From NCBI GenBank assembly GCA_002817055.1, contig MUCU01000056.1, positions 1 through 46,584 of the forward strand: a DNA stretch of 46,584 nt. Direction: 5' to 3'. The DNA comes from SAR202 cluster bacterium Io17-Chloro-G7 (lineage in GTDB: Bacteria; Chloroflexota; Dehalococcoidia; UBA3495). Shown one piece after another: positions 8,615 to 17,232 of the stretch. Positions within the stretch are counted from its first letter, which is position 1, and every line of letters begins with the position of its first letter. A program made the position numbers and the translations under genes. The notes under the pieces were generated by a model that was not told the DNA's origin, searched no databases, and saw only the letters and a list, made by a program, of their open reading frames with translations.

Positions 8615-8924
8615 CAAGAAGATTGTGATAGTGGGGAGTGGGAGGGTGATTATCTAGTTCCACTCAGCGTCGGAGATTGGGAGAATCTGCTGCCCACATG
8701 CCTTTATGCGTCGGCTGAGTGCCTCTTGAGAATACGGGTCAATCCCGGAACTTAACTCCTGACCGTCATCTTTCCGGGTCTGCCATAATTCGATGCGGCT
8801 ATCCATTTTTTGGCAATACCCGATCCATACTACTTGAAACTCTAGCCGAAGGTGTTGGGTTAAACTGGTTTCAGTGGTTTCATCCTAGTCTTGGCGCACT
8901 TATTTTTAGATTAAGGGTAACCTG
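8615..8924 (+). other. 310-base non-coding gap inside the spc operon
   Basis: This stretch separates rpsE from rpmD, genes that are usually adjacent. I see no convincing coding region; an open frame at 8719-8925 has no family resemblance. An inverted repeat, CACTCAGC (8661-8668) with GCTGAGTG (8714-8721), encloses 45 bases. There is no intrinsic terminator and no clear promoter. It could be a structured RNA element, a degraded insert or relaxed spacing. Confidence 0.5.
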
Positions 8925-9107
8925 ATGGCACAGTTGAAAATAACCTGGGTTAAAAGTTGTATTGGACGGCCCGGATATCAACTCAAGATTATTAAGTCCC
9001 TGGGGTTGCGCAGGTTGCACCACAGCGTGACTCACAGCGACTCTCCAACTATCCGCGGCATGGTAAAAAAAGTGGTCCACCTGATAAAGGTGGAGGAATC
9101 GGAATAG
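8925..9107 (+). CDS. rpmD: 50S ribosomal protein L30
   Basis: L30 is a small peripheral 50S protein absent from some bacteria. The 60-residue product has the family length and pattern: LKITWVKSCIGRPGYQLKII, then SLGLRRLHHSVTHSDSPTIRGMVKKVVHLIKVEE. The motif around GLRRLHH and the spacing to the terminal VxHLI strand are typical. TAAGGGTAA upstream of ATG 8925 may act as ribosome binding site. It is followed by rplO, as expected. Confidence 0.95.
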   Translation: MAQLKITWVKSCIGRPGYQLKIIKSLGLRRLHHSVTHSDSPTIRGMVKKVVHLIKVEESE

Positions 9108-9132
9108 GCGGGTTAACTAAAGAGGCAACCGT

Positions 9133-9576
9133 ATGATGGAGCACCAGCTAGTCCCTCCCAAGGGCGCTAGGAAAGCAAGGAAACGGGTCGGCCGGGGAGA
9201 CGCCGCCGGTCAGGGCAGTACCGCTGGACGAGGTATGAAAGGACAGAAGTCCCGTGCTGGGTACAGAATCCGTCCGGGATTCGAGGGCGGGCAATTGCCT
9301 TTGATCAAGGGGCTGCCCATGAAGCGGGGCTTCACCAACCGGTTCAAAATTTATTATTCATTGGTGAAAATAGAGTCTCTAGATAGCTTCGACGCAGGTG
9401 ACCGCATCACTCCCGAAGACTTGTACCGCCGCGGATTATTGAGAAATCTCGATCAGCCTGTAAAAATTATGGGTGATGGTGAGATCAGTAAGGCCATCAC
9501 AATCGCCGCCCATAAGTTCACCCGTTCCGCTCGGGAGAAAATTGAGGCAGCCAAAGGGACAGCGGAGGAGCTCTAG
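9133..9576 (+). CDS. rplO: 50S ribosomal protein L15
   Basis: L15 is a late-assembly large-subunit protein. The 147-residue product has the Gly/Arg-rich N-terminal region KRVGRGDAAGQGSTAGRGMK, the conserved KSRAGYRIRPGFEGGQLPL, and a C-terminal globular domain with LYRRGLLRN and VKIMGDGEISKAITI. The ATG at 9133 is used; a second ATG follows immediately. secY starts seven bases after the stop. Nothing unusual. Confidence 0.97.
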   Translation: MMEHQLVPPKGARKARKRVGRGDAAGQGSTAGRGMKGQKSRAGYRIRPGFEGGQLPLIKGLPMKRGFTNRFKIYYSLVKIESLDSFDAGDRITPEDLYRRGLLRNLDQPVKIMGDGEISKAITIAAHKFTRSAREKIEAAKGTAEEL

Positions 9577-9582
9577 GTTTAG

Positions 9583-10911
9583 ATGGTAACCGCCGAAGCG
9601 CAGGGTGGACGTTTTCCTCGCCTGATTCAAGCAGCAATCGACGCCTTCAGTCTACCGGACCTGAGGGCCAAGATTCTATTTACCTTGGCCATCTTGGCCT
9701 TGTACCGATTTACCGCCCACATTCCGTTGCCCGGCATCGACAGTGCGCGGCTAGACCTATTATTCGACAGCAACCAACTCTTGGGGTTTTTGGACCTCTT
9801 CAGCGGTGGCGCACTGCGCCGCATGAGTATCGTCGCTCTAGGCGTATTCCCTTATATAACAGCGTCAATCGTCATTCAGCTACTAACGCCGGTTGTTCCC
9901 CAGCTTCAGGATCTCTCCCGAGAAGGCGAATCCGGAAGGGCCAAGATAAACCGATTTACTCACTGGCTCACCGTGCCCATAGCCCTCGCTCAAGGCTATG
10001 GCCAATTGGTGCTGCTGGAACAAAGCAATGTTTTAGGGCCCATCGGATTCACCGGAGACGCCCTCTTGCCAACTATTGCCGCACTCTTGTCGGTGGTGGC
10101 AGGCACGATGTTCCTGGTTTGGCTGGGCGAGCTTATTACTGAAAAGGGCATCGGCAACGGCATTTCTCTGATTATTTTCGCTGGCATTGTGGCCGGATTC
10201 CCCGGTCTCTTGTCCCAAGGTTTCTTGGACCGGGACAATGTCTTGGGGATCGGGTTCTTCGCTATCATCGGCGTACTTATTATCGCCCTGATTGTAATGT
10301 TCAATGAAGCCCACCGGCGTATTCCGGTCCAGTACGGACGGAGTATCTTCCGTGGCGGGAGGATGTACCGTCAAAGCGGTGCGACCTATCTTCCGCTGAG
10401 GATCAACTCGGCGGGCATGATTCCTTTGATCTTTGCTTTTTCGATTGTGATCCTGCCGGGCACCGCTGCTACCTACTTTGCCACTAATACCGGGTTTGTT
10501 GGCGATGTGGCCAGGTTCTTTGCCGACCTGCTCATCCCAACGTCGCCGTTGTATTGGGTTATGGTTTTCATTCTCGTGGTAGTTTTTACCTTCTTTTATA
10601 CCTTGGTGGTGTTCAACCAGCAGCAACTTGCGGAAAATTTGCAGCGAAACGGTGGGTTTGTTTTGGGTATTCGGCCAGGCAAACCGACCCAAGACTACCT
10701 CAATCGCGTAATCGTGCGTATTACCCTAGGCGGCGCATTGTTCTTGGGATTCATTGCTATCGTGCCCTATTTAGCATCCCTCATTACTGATGTACAGGCT
10801 ATCTCTTTGAGCAGCACCAGTTTATTAATAATGGTAGGTGTAGGCTTGGATACTCTCAGGCAACTTGAGGCCCAACTCATGATGCGAAACTACGAAGGGT
10901 TCTTGAGGTAG
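9583..10911 (+). CDS. secY: Preprotein translocase subunit SecY
   Basis: SecY is the channel of the Sec translocon in the cytoplasmic membrane, working with SecE/G and SecA. The 442-residue product has about ten hydrophobic membrane segments. The plug/TM2 region has FLDLFSGGALRRMSIVALGVFPYITASI; later come ITEKGIGNGISLIIFAGI and the cytosolic loop EAHRRIPVQYG, both SecY signatures. The C-terminus MMRNYEGFLR is typical. Its place after rplO and before adk is the standard spc-operon end. It overlaps nothing; adk starts two bases later. Confidence 0.98.
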   Translation: MVTAEAQGGRFPRLIQAAIDAFSLPDLRAKILFTLAILALYRFTAHIPLPGIDSARLDLLFDSNQLLGFLDLFSGGALRRMSIVALGVFPYITASIVIQLLTPVVPQLQDLSREGESGRAKINRFTHWLTVPIALAQGYGQLVLLEQSNVLGPIGFTGDALLPTIAALLSVVAGTMFLVWLGELITEKGIGNGISLIIFAGIVAGFPGLLSQGFLDRDNVLGIGFFAIIGVLIIALIVMFNEAHRRIPVQYGRSIFRGGRMYRQSGATYLPLRINSAGMIPLIFAFSIVILPGTAATYFATNTGFVGDVARFFADLLIPTSPLYWVMVFILVVVFTFFYTLVVFNQQQLAENLQRNGGFVLGIRPGKPTQDYLNRVIVRITLGGALFLGFIAIVPYLASLITDVQAISLSSTSLLIMVGVGLDTLRQLEAQLMMRNYEGFLR

Positions 10912-10913
10912 TT

Positions 10914-11603
10914 TTGAGCGAGGCTAAAAATAATCATTTGCGGCTAGTGTTGTTCGGCCCCCCTGGAGCGGGCAAGGGCACCCAAGCCCAGCTGTTGAGG
11001 GATCGATTGGATTTAGCTCACATCTCCTCGGGAGATTTGTTCCGCCATAACCTCAATAACAAGACACCGTTGGGACTCAGGGCCGCAGAATACATGAACC
11101 AAGGCCAACTGGTGCCCGACGAAGTCACAATCGACATCATATTGGACAAGGTCCTATCCCTAAATTCGGAAGACGGATTTATTTTGGATGGCTTCCCCCG
11201 CAACCGCAATCAAGCGCAAGTGTTGGAGGTGGCCCTTTCCAGCCGGTCTCGAGGCATCGATAAAGTAGTTCATATCGACGTGTCCGAAGAGGAATTGATC
11301 AAGCGATTGGGAGGAAGATACATTTGCCGGGAATGCCAAGCGCCCCATAGCATCGACCCCGGTTCCTCGGGCGCGAATGAAGCACCGATCCAAGACCGCA
11401 AGTGCCAACAATGTAACGGCGAGTTGTACCAGCGTGAGGACGATAGACCGGAAGCTGTCCAGCGCCGCATAGATGTGTACCAAAAGGAGACGCTGCCGGT
11501 GCTGGACTTCTACCGGGAAAAGGGCTTGCTGCTGGACGTTTCCGGATTGGATACGATAGACATCGTAAATGAAAATGTGTTGGCCGGGCTGGGTATCCAT
11601 TAA
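10914..11603 (+). CDS. adk: Adenylate kinase (zinc-LID type)
   Basis: Adenylate kinase converts ATP plus AMP to two ADP in the cytoplasm. The 229-residue product has the P-loop GPPGAGKGTQ at 15-24, the AMP-site region SSGDLFRHN, and the signature FILDGFPRN at 89-97. The LID has a Cys4 zinc site (Cys138, Cys141, Cys164, Cys167), widened by an insertion (SIDPGSSGANEAPIQ) relative to shorter forms. The start is a TTG at 10914, two bases after the secY stop. The stop codon lies in the first copy of a 15-base tandem duplication. Confidence 0.96.
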   Translation: MSEAKNNHLRLVLFGPPGAGKGTQAQLLRDRLDLAHISSGDLFRHNLNNKTPLGLRAAEYMNQGQLVPDEVTIDIILDKVLSLNSEDGFILDGFPRNRNQAQVLEVALSSRSRGIDKVVHIDVSEEELIKRLGGRYICRECQAPHSIDPGSSGANEAPIQDRKCQQCNGELYQREDDRPEAVQRRIDVYQKETLPVLDFYREKGLLLDVSGLDTIDIVNENVLAGLGIH

Positions 11604-11719
11604 CTAGGATTCCGTTAACTAGGGTTCCGTAAATGTCGAAACACGTTCCTTTGAACCAAGCCCATTGAACCAAGCCCATTGCCACCATGTGCGGTGACTT
11701 CTTTTGGGCTGGGTATCCA
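11586..11719 (+). repeat. Clustered short direct repeats between adk and map
   Basis: Three duplications lie within 134 bases. TAACTAGGATTCCGT (11601-11615) is repeated at 11616-11630 with one mismatch, and its first copy contains the adk stop. TTGAACCAAGCCCA (11651-11664) is repeated exactly at 11665-11678. GGGCTGGGTATCCA, the end of adk (11586-11599), recurs exactly at 11706-11719. This looks like recent slippage or duplication rather than a regulatory array. Confidence 0.75.
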
Positions 11720-11749
11720 AGCACTCGAAACAAGGGTAGAATAGTAACC

Positions 11750-12556
11750 TTGAAACAGAATCGAAAAATTGAGACGGCCTCTAACTCTGCGTCCACTTAC
11801 ACCGGAGGGATTACGATTAAATCCCCCCAGGAGGTGGAAGACATGCGTGGCGCTGGGGCGGTTGTTGGCTCGGTAATCTCCCTGCTGAAGCGCTCGGTAG
11901 AACCGGGTATGACCACCAAAGACCTGGACAAAATCGCCTACAAAGAAATCACCCGCATGGGCGCAAAACCCACGTTCAAAGGCTATCGAGGCTTCCCTGC
12001 CTCTATATGCACCTCCGTGAATGAAGAGATCGTGCACGGAATTCCAGGGAAGCGTGTTCTCAAGGAAGGGGACATCGTCAAAATGGATGTGGGAGCGACC
12101 CTAAACGGTATGATCGGCGACGCAGCCGTGTCGGTGGCAGTTGGGCAAGTGAGTCAGGAAGCCCAAGACCTGATGGACGCCACCCGCGAAAGCTTGGACG
12201 CGGGGATAATGGTGTGCCTGCCGGGGAACCGCATAGGGGACATCGGAGCGGCGGTTCAGGCCTACGGGGAAGCTCGGAACTACGGCGTGGTCCGTGAGTT
12301 TGTGGGCCATGGGGTGGGCCGATTTTTACATGAAGACCCGCAGGTCCCCAACTACGGTACGCCTGGAACGGGGCCACTGCTGCGGGTGGGTATGTGCATC
12401 GCAATTGAGCCCATGTTTAACCTGGGTGATTGGCACACCAAGATACTGAGCGATAATTGGACCGTGGTTACCGCCGATGATAAATTATCTGCCCATTTCG
12501 AACATTCCATCACCATAACCGAGAACGGGCCGGAAGTACTCACCAAGCATAGCTAG
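11750..12556 (+). CDS. map: Methionine aminopeptidase type I
   Basis: This metalloenzyme removes the initiator Met from nascent proteins. From TTG 11750 it has 268 residues. The five dimetal ligands are visible as Asp113, Asp124 (VKMDVGATLNGMIGDAAV), His187 (GHGVGRF), Glu220 (AIEPMF) and Glu251 (HFEHSI), and the substrate-site His is His96. TTG 11750 leaves a short 20-residue lead before ITIKSPQEVEDMR, the usual family start. An ATG at 11687 is also in frame but would include repeat-derived sequence and has no ribosome binding site. The start is therefore uncertain; the function is not. Confidence 0.94.
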   Translation: MKQNRKIETASNSASTYTGGITIKSPQEVEDMRGAGAVVGSVISLLKRSVEPGMTTKDLDKIAYKEITRMGAKPTFKGYRGFPASICTSVNEEIVHGIPGKRVLKEGDIVKMDVGATLNGMIGDAAVSVAVGQVSQEAQDLMDATRESLDAGIMVCLPGNRIGDIGAAVQAYGEARNYGVVREFVGHGVGRFLHEDPQVPNYGTPGTGPLLRVGMCIAIEPMFNLGDWHTKILSDNWTVVTADDKLSAHFEHSITITENGPEVLTKHS

Positions 12557-12671
12557 GCTATTTCGATGTTACTAGCCAAGTCCGTTTGGTTTGACACATT
12601 TGAGGAAGCAAAACCGAAATAGCGAATCTAGAGTGAATTAAGACAGACATAGGCGAGACGAAAGGATATAT

Positions 12672-12890
12672 ATGGCTAAAAAGCAGGCAATTGAAGTGGA
12701 AGCTAGCGTCAAAGAAGCATTACCCAACGGAATGTTCCGGGTTGAGCTTCCCAACGACCACGAAGTGCTGGCCCACGTTTCAGGGAAGATTCGGATGCAC
12801 TTCATCCGGGTTCTGCCCGGCGACCGGGTATTGGTGGAGCTCTCCCCGTACGACCTTTCGCGGGGCCGCATTACCTACCGCTTCAAGTAA
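12672..12890 (+). CDS. infA: Translation initiation factor IF-1
   Basis: IF-1 occupies the 30S A-site during initiation. The 72-residue product is exactly family length and shows the OB-fold pattern: [20 protein letters not shown], then [32 protein letters not shown] and the terminal [15 protein letters not shown]. Most homologues have KMRK or RMHF-like residues where this has IRMHFI. AAAGGA precedes the ATG. It is followed by rpmJ and rpsM, the standard alpha-operon entrance. Confidence 0.98.
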   Translation: MAKKQAIEVEASVKEALPNGMFRVELPNDHEVLAHVSGKIRMHFIRVLPGDRVLVELSPYDLSRGRITYRFK

Positions 12891-12958
12891 ACGGCTGCTA
12901 TCAAACTAGGCTGACCCCACTACCGCAACTGATCTTGGGGTAAAGCAGGTAGAATAAA

Positions 12959-13072
12959 GTGAAAGTTTCCGCATCTGTAAAGCCGCGGTGCGACAAGTGC
13001 CGTGTGATCAAGCGTAAGGGAGTGGTGAGAATAATTTGCACCAATCCCAGGCATTCCCAGAGGCAGGGTTAA
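12959..13072 (+). CDS. rpmJ: 50S ribosomal protein L36 (zinc form)
   Basis: This 37-residue protein is one of the smallest 50S components. Translation from GTG 12959 gives [20 protein letters not shown], then [16 protein letters not shown] and stop TAA at 13070-13072. The zinc ligands Cys11, Cys14, Cys27 and His32 are all present, so it is the C+ form. The final residues HSQRQG are the family signature. It sits between infA and rpsM as expected. GCAGGTAGAAT upstream may provide a weak ribosome binding site. Confidence 0.95.
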   Translation: MKVSASVKPRCDKCRVIKRKGVVRIICTNPRHSQRQG

Positions 13073-13135
13073 ACGCGGTATAGGCCTGGCCAAAGGCTGG
13101 CGTCCTCATTTTTGCCCCAGTTAGAGGAGGATTAA

Positions 13136-13528
13136 TTGGTTAGAATCGCAGGCGTAGACGTGCCGGACCGGAAGAAAGCCCACGTTGCACTTCGCAGTAT
13201 ATACGGCGTTGGACCGTCCATTGCTACTGAAATCCTAATCAAAGCCGATATCGATCCTGATATGCCCCCTCGGATGAATGAACTCACCGAAGCCCAAGTG
13301 GACAGGATCCGTGAGTTGGTGGACCGAGAATACCTGGCCGAGGGAGACTTGCGGCGTGAGGTTAACCAGAACATCCGCCGCCTCATCGAAATCGGCTCCT
13401 ACAGGGGTCTACGTCACCGCCGTGGCCTACCAGCACACGGACAGCGGACTCGCACTAATGCCCGCACTAGGAAAGGCCCACGCCGCACCGTTGCTGGCCG
13501 CGGACGCCGCACCGGCGCTAAGAAGTAA
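13136..13528 (+). CDS. rpsM: 30S ribosomal protein S13
   Basis: S13 sits at the top of the 30S head and contacts the P-site tRNA and L5. The 130-residue product opens [25 protein letters not shown], a family signature with the helix-two-turn-helix region. It ends with the basic tail [21 protein letters not shown]. The start is a TTG at 13136 after a strong GAGGAGG. It is followed 35 bases later by rpsK. Nothing unusual. Confidence 0.98.
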   Translation: MVRIAGVDVPDRKKAHVALRSIYGVGPSIATEILIKADIDPDMPPRMNELTEAQVDRIRELVDREYLAEGDLRREVNQNIRRLIEIGSYRGLRHRRGLPAHGQRTRTNARTRKGPRRTVAGRGRRTGAKK

Positions 13529-13563
13529 ACCCATAAAACTGGATCAGGAAGTAGGAAAGAGAT

Positions 13564-13947
13564 ATGGCAAGACCCAGAACCCGAAGACGCGAACGCCGCA
13601 ATGTGCCCCATGGGCGTGTGTACATTTATTCCACGTTTAACAACACCTTGATTAGCATCACGGACCCTCAGGGTAGCGTCATAGCATCCGCCAGTGCCGG
13701 GACCGTAGGATTCAAAGGTTCCCGCAAAGGCACTGCATTCGCTGCCCAAAGGGCTGGCGAGCAGGTAGCTCGCCGAGGAATGGACCAGGGATTACGCCAA
13801 GTGGACGTTATGATCAAAGGCCCAGGAGCCGGACGGGAAGCAGCGATACGGTCATTGCAGGGCGCCGGGTTGGTGGTCACCAGCATCCGGGACGTCACGC
13901 CCATTCCCCACAACGGTTGCAGGCCGCCGAAACGAAGAAGAGTGTAG
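13564..13947 (+). CDS. rpsK: 30S ribosomal protein S11
   Basis: S11 is in the 30S platform near the mRNA exit. The 127-residue product has the conserved [21 protein letters not shown], the central [14 protein letters not shown] and a C-terminal [23 protein letters not shown], the S11 signature. AGGAAGTAGGAAAGAG precedes the ATG. It lies between rpsM and rpsD, as is standard. No oddity was seen. Confidence 0.98.
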   Translation: MARPRTRRRERRNVPHGRVYIYSTFNNTLISITDPQGSVIASASAGTVGFKGSRKGTAFAAQRAGEQVARRGMDQGLRQVDVMIKGPGAGREAAIRSLQGAGLVVTSIRDVTPIPHNGCRPPKRRRV

Positions 13948-13958
13948 GAAACAAATAG

Positions 13959-14585
13959 ATGGGTAGATACACAGGACCATCCTGCCGCTTGTGCCGCAGG
14001 GCCGGAGAAAAATTATTTCTGAAGGGCGATCGATGTTTTACGCCCCGTTGCGCTTTTGAAAGACGCCGCACTACCCCAGGTGATCAAAGCCGCCGACGCC
14101 GGAGGCCTTCCGATTACGGGGTGCATCTTCTTGAGAAGCAAAAAGCCAAGTATATATATGGCGTGTTCGAGGCCCAGTTCAGGCGTTACATGGCCGACGC
14201 TTTTAACAGCCCGGGTGTGACTGGTTTGAACCTTCTGCGTACGCTGGAGCGACGGCTAGACAACGTCATTTTCGTGTTGGGCTTCGCCGACTCGCGAAAA
14301 CAAGCCCGGCAGATTGTAAACCACGGTCACTTCCGGATCAATGGAACGAAAACCGACATCGCATCTTATCAAGTCAGAATTGGTGATGAAATTACCTGGA
14401 AGGAGTCGATAAAATCCACGGACTTCTTTAAAGAGCGCACCGATGGCATTCCCAAAAGGCCTGTCCCGGCGTGGCTCGACTTGAATCAATCCGAGATGAG
14501 CGGTCGGGTAATGTCCCTTCCATCGGACGAGGACCTGCAGCAGACCATAGACTCCCGATTGATTGTAGAGTTTTACTCGAGGTAG
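13959..14585 (+). CDS. rpsD: 30S ribosomal protein S4 (zinc form)
   Basis: S4 nucleates 30S assembly and forms part of the mRNA entry helicase. The 208-residue product has a Cys4 zinc site at the N-terminus (Cys9, Cys12, Cys26, Cys31). It continues with the S4 core KQKAKYIYGVFEAQFRRY and the S4 RNA-binding domain RLDNVIFVLGFADSRKQARQ, then NHGHFRINGTKTDI. AGGAAAC upstream supports ATG 13959. The gene stops eight bases before rpoA. Both zinc and zinc-less S4 forms are known; this one is zinc-type. Confidence 0.97.
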   Translation: MGRYTGPSCRLCRRAGEKLFLKGDRCFTPRCAFERRRTTPGDQSRRRRRPSDYGVHLLEKQKAKYIYGVFEAQFRRYMADAFNSPGVTGLNLLRTLERRLDNVIFVLGFADSRKQARQIVNHGHFRINGTKTDIASYQVRIGDEITWKESIKSTDFFKERTDGIPKRPVPAWLDLNQSEMSGRVMSLPSDEDLQQTIDSRLIVEFYSR

Positions 14586-14593
14586 AGAACCAG

Positions 14594-15781
14594 ATGTTAG
14601 AAACCATTATCCTTCCTTCTGTACCAGCAGAGGGAGGGTCGGGATCCCTAAATCCCGATATCCACATTCTGGAATCGGACGACAATTATGGAAAGATTTC
14701 GGTAGAGCCCCTCCAGCGAGGTTTCGGGCTCACCATCGGCAATCCCCTGCGCCGTATTCTTCTTAGCTCCACCAATGGCAGCGCTATTACCTGGGTGAAA
14801 ATAGACGAAGTTGTCCACGAGTACACAGCAATCCCAGGCGTCAAAGAAGAAGTAATGGAGCTTCTTCTTAATATCAAAAGAATCCGCATCAGAGCCCAAT
14901 CGGGAAGGGCTGGGAAGATGCGTTTGGACGTTACCGGAGAAGGCCGGGTTTGTGCTGGCGACATTGCTACCTCCAGCGATTTTGAAATTGTAAATCCGGA
15001 GCTCCTACTTGCTACTCTGGATTCGGATGACTCACACCTTTCCATCGAGTTCAACGTGGAGCAAGGGGTGGGCTACCAGCAAGCAGCCCAAAGTGACGGC
15101 ACCAGCAACCCCCCGGTGGGCGTCCTTCCCATAGACGCTATATTTAGTCCTGTGCGAAAGGTAAACTACAGCGTTGAACGGACCAGAGTGGGTCAGATCA
15201 CCGACTATGAGAGGTTGGTGCTGGAAGTTTGGACCGACGGCACTATTAAACCGGTGGATGCAGTGCGGGAAGCGGCCGACGACTTGGTCAACCACTTTTT
15301 CCTCTTCACTAATATCGACCGAGTTGCAGAAGTCGGAGTGGAACGGCCAACTTTGGTCGTCTCACCGGAAATTTACCAGACCCCCATCGAGAGGCTTGAC
15401 CTTTCACCCAGAACCTTAAACTGCCTGAAACGGGCCCATATCACCAAGGTGGGCGAAGTTCTGGAAATGCCCGACGATGAGTTACTCAAGATTAGAAACT
15501 TCGGCGAAAAGTCCTTGGTCGAACTACGGCAGAGGCTAGCCGAACGCGGGATTACGCCCCAACGCGGTGCCGCCGGAGATGGCTCAGCAGTTGCGTTGGC
15601 AAGTGCGGACGCTCCTGGTCAAGCAGGTTCTTTGGACAGTTTGTCTGTTGATGATCTTGGCGAACTGATCGGCGGGAATGAAATTACAGCGACGGAAATT
15701 GAGGGCGATTCTTCCGAAATCGAAGAAGACGCAGACGATGATTTTGACGACTTCGATGAAGCGGAAGACGACGAGGAGTAG
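14594..15781 (+). CDS. rpoA: RNA polymerase alpha subunit with acidic C-terminal tail
   Basis: The alpha subunit dimerises to scaffold RNA polymerase and uses its C-terminal domain to touch promoters and activators. From ATG 14594 the product has 395 residues; an upstream in-frame start at 14471 would overlap rpsD by 115 bases. The N-terminal domain covers about 1-240, with GFGLTIGNPLRRILLSS at 44-60. The C-terminal domain covers about 262-320 (LSPRTLNCLKRAHITKVGEV); Arg273 fits the DNA-contacting Arg265 of E. coli. Residues from about 325 add a linker and an acidic tail ending in a dense Asp/Glu run, well beyond the family's usual end. The tail's function is unknown. Confidence 0.96.
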   Translation: MLETIILPSVPAEGGSGSLNPDIHILESDDNYGKISVEPLQRGFGLTIGNPLRRILLSSTNGSAITWVKIDEVVHEYTAIPGVKEEVMELLLNIKRIRIRAQSGRAGKMRLDVTGEGRVCAGDIATSSDFEIVNPELLLATLDSDDSHLSIEFNVEQGVGYQQAAQSDGTSNPPVGVLPIDAIFSPVRKVNYSVERTRVGQITDYERLVLEVWTDGTIKPVDAVREAADDLVNHFFLFTNIDRVAEVGVERPTLVVSPEIYQTPIERLDLSPRTLNCLKRAHITKVGEVLEMPDDELLKIRNFGEKSLVELRQRLAERGITPQRGAAGDGSAVALASADAPGQAGSLDSLSVDDLGELIGGNEITATEIEGDSSEIEEDADDDFDDFDEAEDDEE

Positions 15782-15792
15782 TCTAGAAAGGT

Positions 15793-16146
15793 ATGCCATC
15801 GCACCGCGTAGCAGGTAGAAAACTCAGCCGATACCGGGACCAACGAATCGCGTTATTGCGCGGGTTGGTTTCCGAACTGATCCTTCACGAGAAGATTACC
15901 ACTACCCTGGCTAAGGCCAAAGAAACCAGAGTAGTGGCCGAGAAGTTGATTACCCACGGCAAAAAAGCGACTTTACATCACCGTCGGTTAGCGTTGTCGC
16001 AGGTGCCTGACAAGCACACCGTGGCGAAAGTTTTTGATGATGTGGCCCCAAGGTACGAAGACCGGCAAGGTGGTTACACCAGGATCATAAAGCTGGGCCC
16101 TCGCCAGGGGGATGCAGCCGAAATGGCCATTATAGAGTTGGTCTAA
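15793..16146 (+). CDS. rplQ: 50S ribosomal protein L17
   Basis: L17 lies at the exit-tunnel region of the 50S subunit. The 117-residue product opens [25 protein letters not shown], a variant of the usual MRHRxxGRKLGR. It continues with [26 protein letters not shown], the conserved helix, and ends with [25 protein letters not shown], the signature L17 C-terminus. AGAAAGG precedes the ATG. It follows rpoA by 11 bases, closing the alpha operon proper. Confidence 0.98.
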   Translation: MPSHRVAGRKLSRYRDQRIALLRGLVSELILHEKITTTLAKAKETRVVAEKLITHGKKATLHHRRLALSQVPDKHTVAKVFDDVAPRYEDRQGGYTRIIKLGPRQGDAAEMAIIELV

Positions 16147-16176
16147 GGCCGGTGGGTTTCCGATATTTCAGGACAG

Positions 16177-17067
16177 TTGGATTCAAGAACCGACCCAGCG
16201 GATGAACCTGCCAGCGATCTTCATACGGGATTTCTGTCCGAGCCCACACTAGTGGCAAGAACCCTTAGCTTTAGACGGATATGTTTGGTTGTTGAATACG
16301 ATGGAACCAACTATAAGGGGTTCCAACTCCAGTCGTCCCAACCTACGATACAAGGCGAATTGGAAGCAGGACTTGCTAAGTTAACAGGAGAGCCAATCCG
16401 TGTCCGCGGCGCCAGCCGGACCGATTCGGGAGCACATGCTCAAGGTCAAGTGGTGGATTTTCTTACCTCCAGCCGCCACTTGGTCGAGACGTTTCCAAAG
16501 GCGCTTAATTACTACTTGCCCGAGGATATCAAAGTACAATCAGCCAGTGAAGTTTCACCGGATTTCAACGCCCGTAGGAGCGCAACCAGCCGGATATATC
16601 GCTACAGAATACTAGTCGCCCCTTGGCCTTCGCCGCTCCGCCGCACGACCCATCATTGGGTCCGACAGGAGTTAACGGTACCTAAAATGGCGAAGGCGGC
16701 TCAAGGTTTTGTCGGAGTTCACGACTTCCGGGCGCTGGCCGCAGGCCATCCTTTAGAAAAAAGTGCGGTACGCAACGTGTACCGCTGGGACGTCTGGCAA
16801 GAAGCAGACACCGTAATTGTGGAATGCGAGGCCAACGGGTTTCTAAGGCATCAGATTCGCAAAGCAACTTCTATTTTGGTCCAAGTGGGCCTGGGACACT
16901 ACCCGGAGTCACTTTGCCCGGAGTCTGTAGTTAGGCAATATCTGAAAGGAGAACCAGTCAATGGGGTGGAAGCCCCAGTATTGCCAGCCTGCGGGTTGTG
17001 CTTGATGCAGGTAAATTACGACGCCTTAATTAACAGCAGCCCGAGCAGTACCCAAGTAGAAGAATAA
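16177..17067 (+). CDS. truA: tRNA pseudouridine(38-40) synthase TruA
   Basis: TruA isomerises uridines 38-40 in the anticodon arm of many tRNAs. The 296-residue product has the opening strand RRICLVVEYDGTNYKGFQ at about 33-50, the catalytic motif GASRTDSGAHAQGQ with Asp83, and the C-terminal signature EANGFLRHQIRKATSIL. From TTG 16177 it has about 30 extra residues. GTG 16252 is an alternative start closer to the core. Location after rplQ and before rplM-rpsI is common across bacteria. Confidence 0.94.
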   Translation: MDSRTDPADEPASDLHTGFLSEPTLVARTLSFRRICLVVEYDGTNYKGFQLQSSQPTIQGELEAGLAKLTGEPIRVRGASRTDSGAHAQGQVVDFLTSSRHLVETFPKALNYYLPEDIKVQSASEVSPDFNARRSATSRIYRYRILVAPWPSPLRRTTHHWVRQELTVPKMAKAAQGFVGVHDFRALAAGHPLEKSAVRNVYRWDVWQEADTVIVECEANGFLRHQIRKATSILVQVGLGHYPESLCPESVVRQYLKGEPVNGVEAPVLPACGLCLMQVNYDALINSSPSSTQVEE

Positions 17068-17161
17068 GCCTATGCGCCAAAGTAGCTGGTAGAATCGTCA
17101 GCAACCGAAGATCATTTAAAGTTCCTAGTAAACCTAACCTACGCAACCCGGATTTTTGGTT

Positions 17162-17167
17162 TATAAT
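17162..17167 (+). promoter_or_regulatory. Possible -10 element before rplM
   Basis: A perfect TATAAT occurs 65 bases before the rplM ATG in the 165-base truA-rplM spacer. No good -35 hexamer is seen 16-18 bases upstream. It may mark an internal promoter for rplM-rpsI. The evidence is this single hexamer in an AT-rich patch. Confidence 0.3.
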
Positions 17168-17232
17168 CTATTCTTATTAGGCTCGACCTCGTTGGGCAAC
17201 TCCCAGGGTCGGCTAACCTGGTGTAAGCAATC

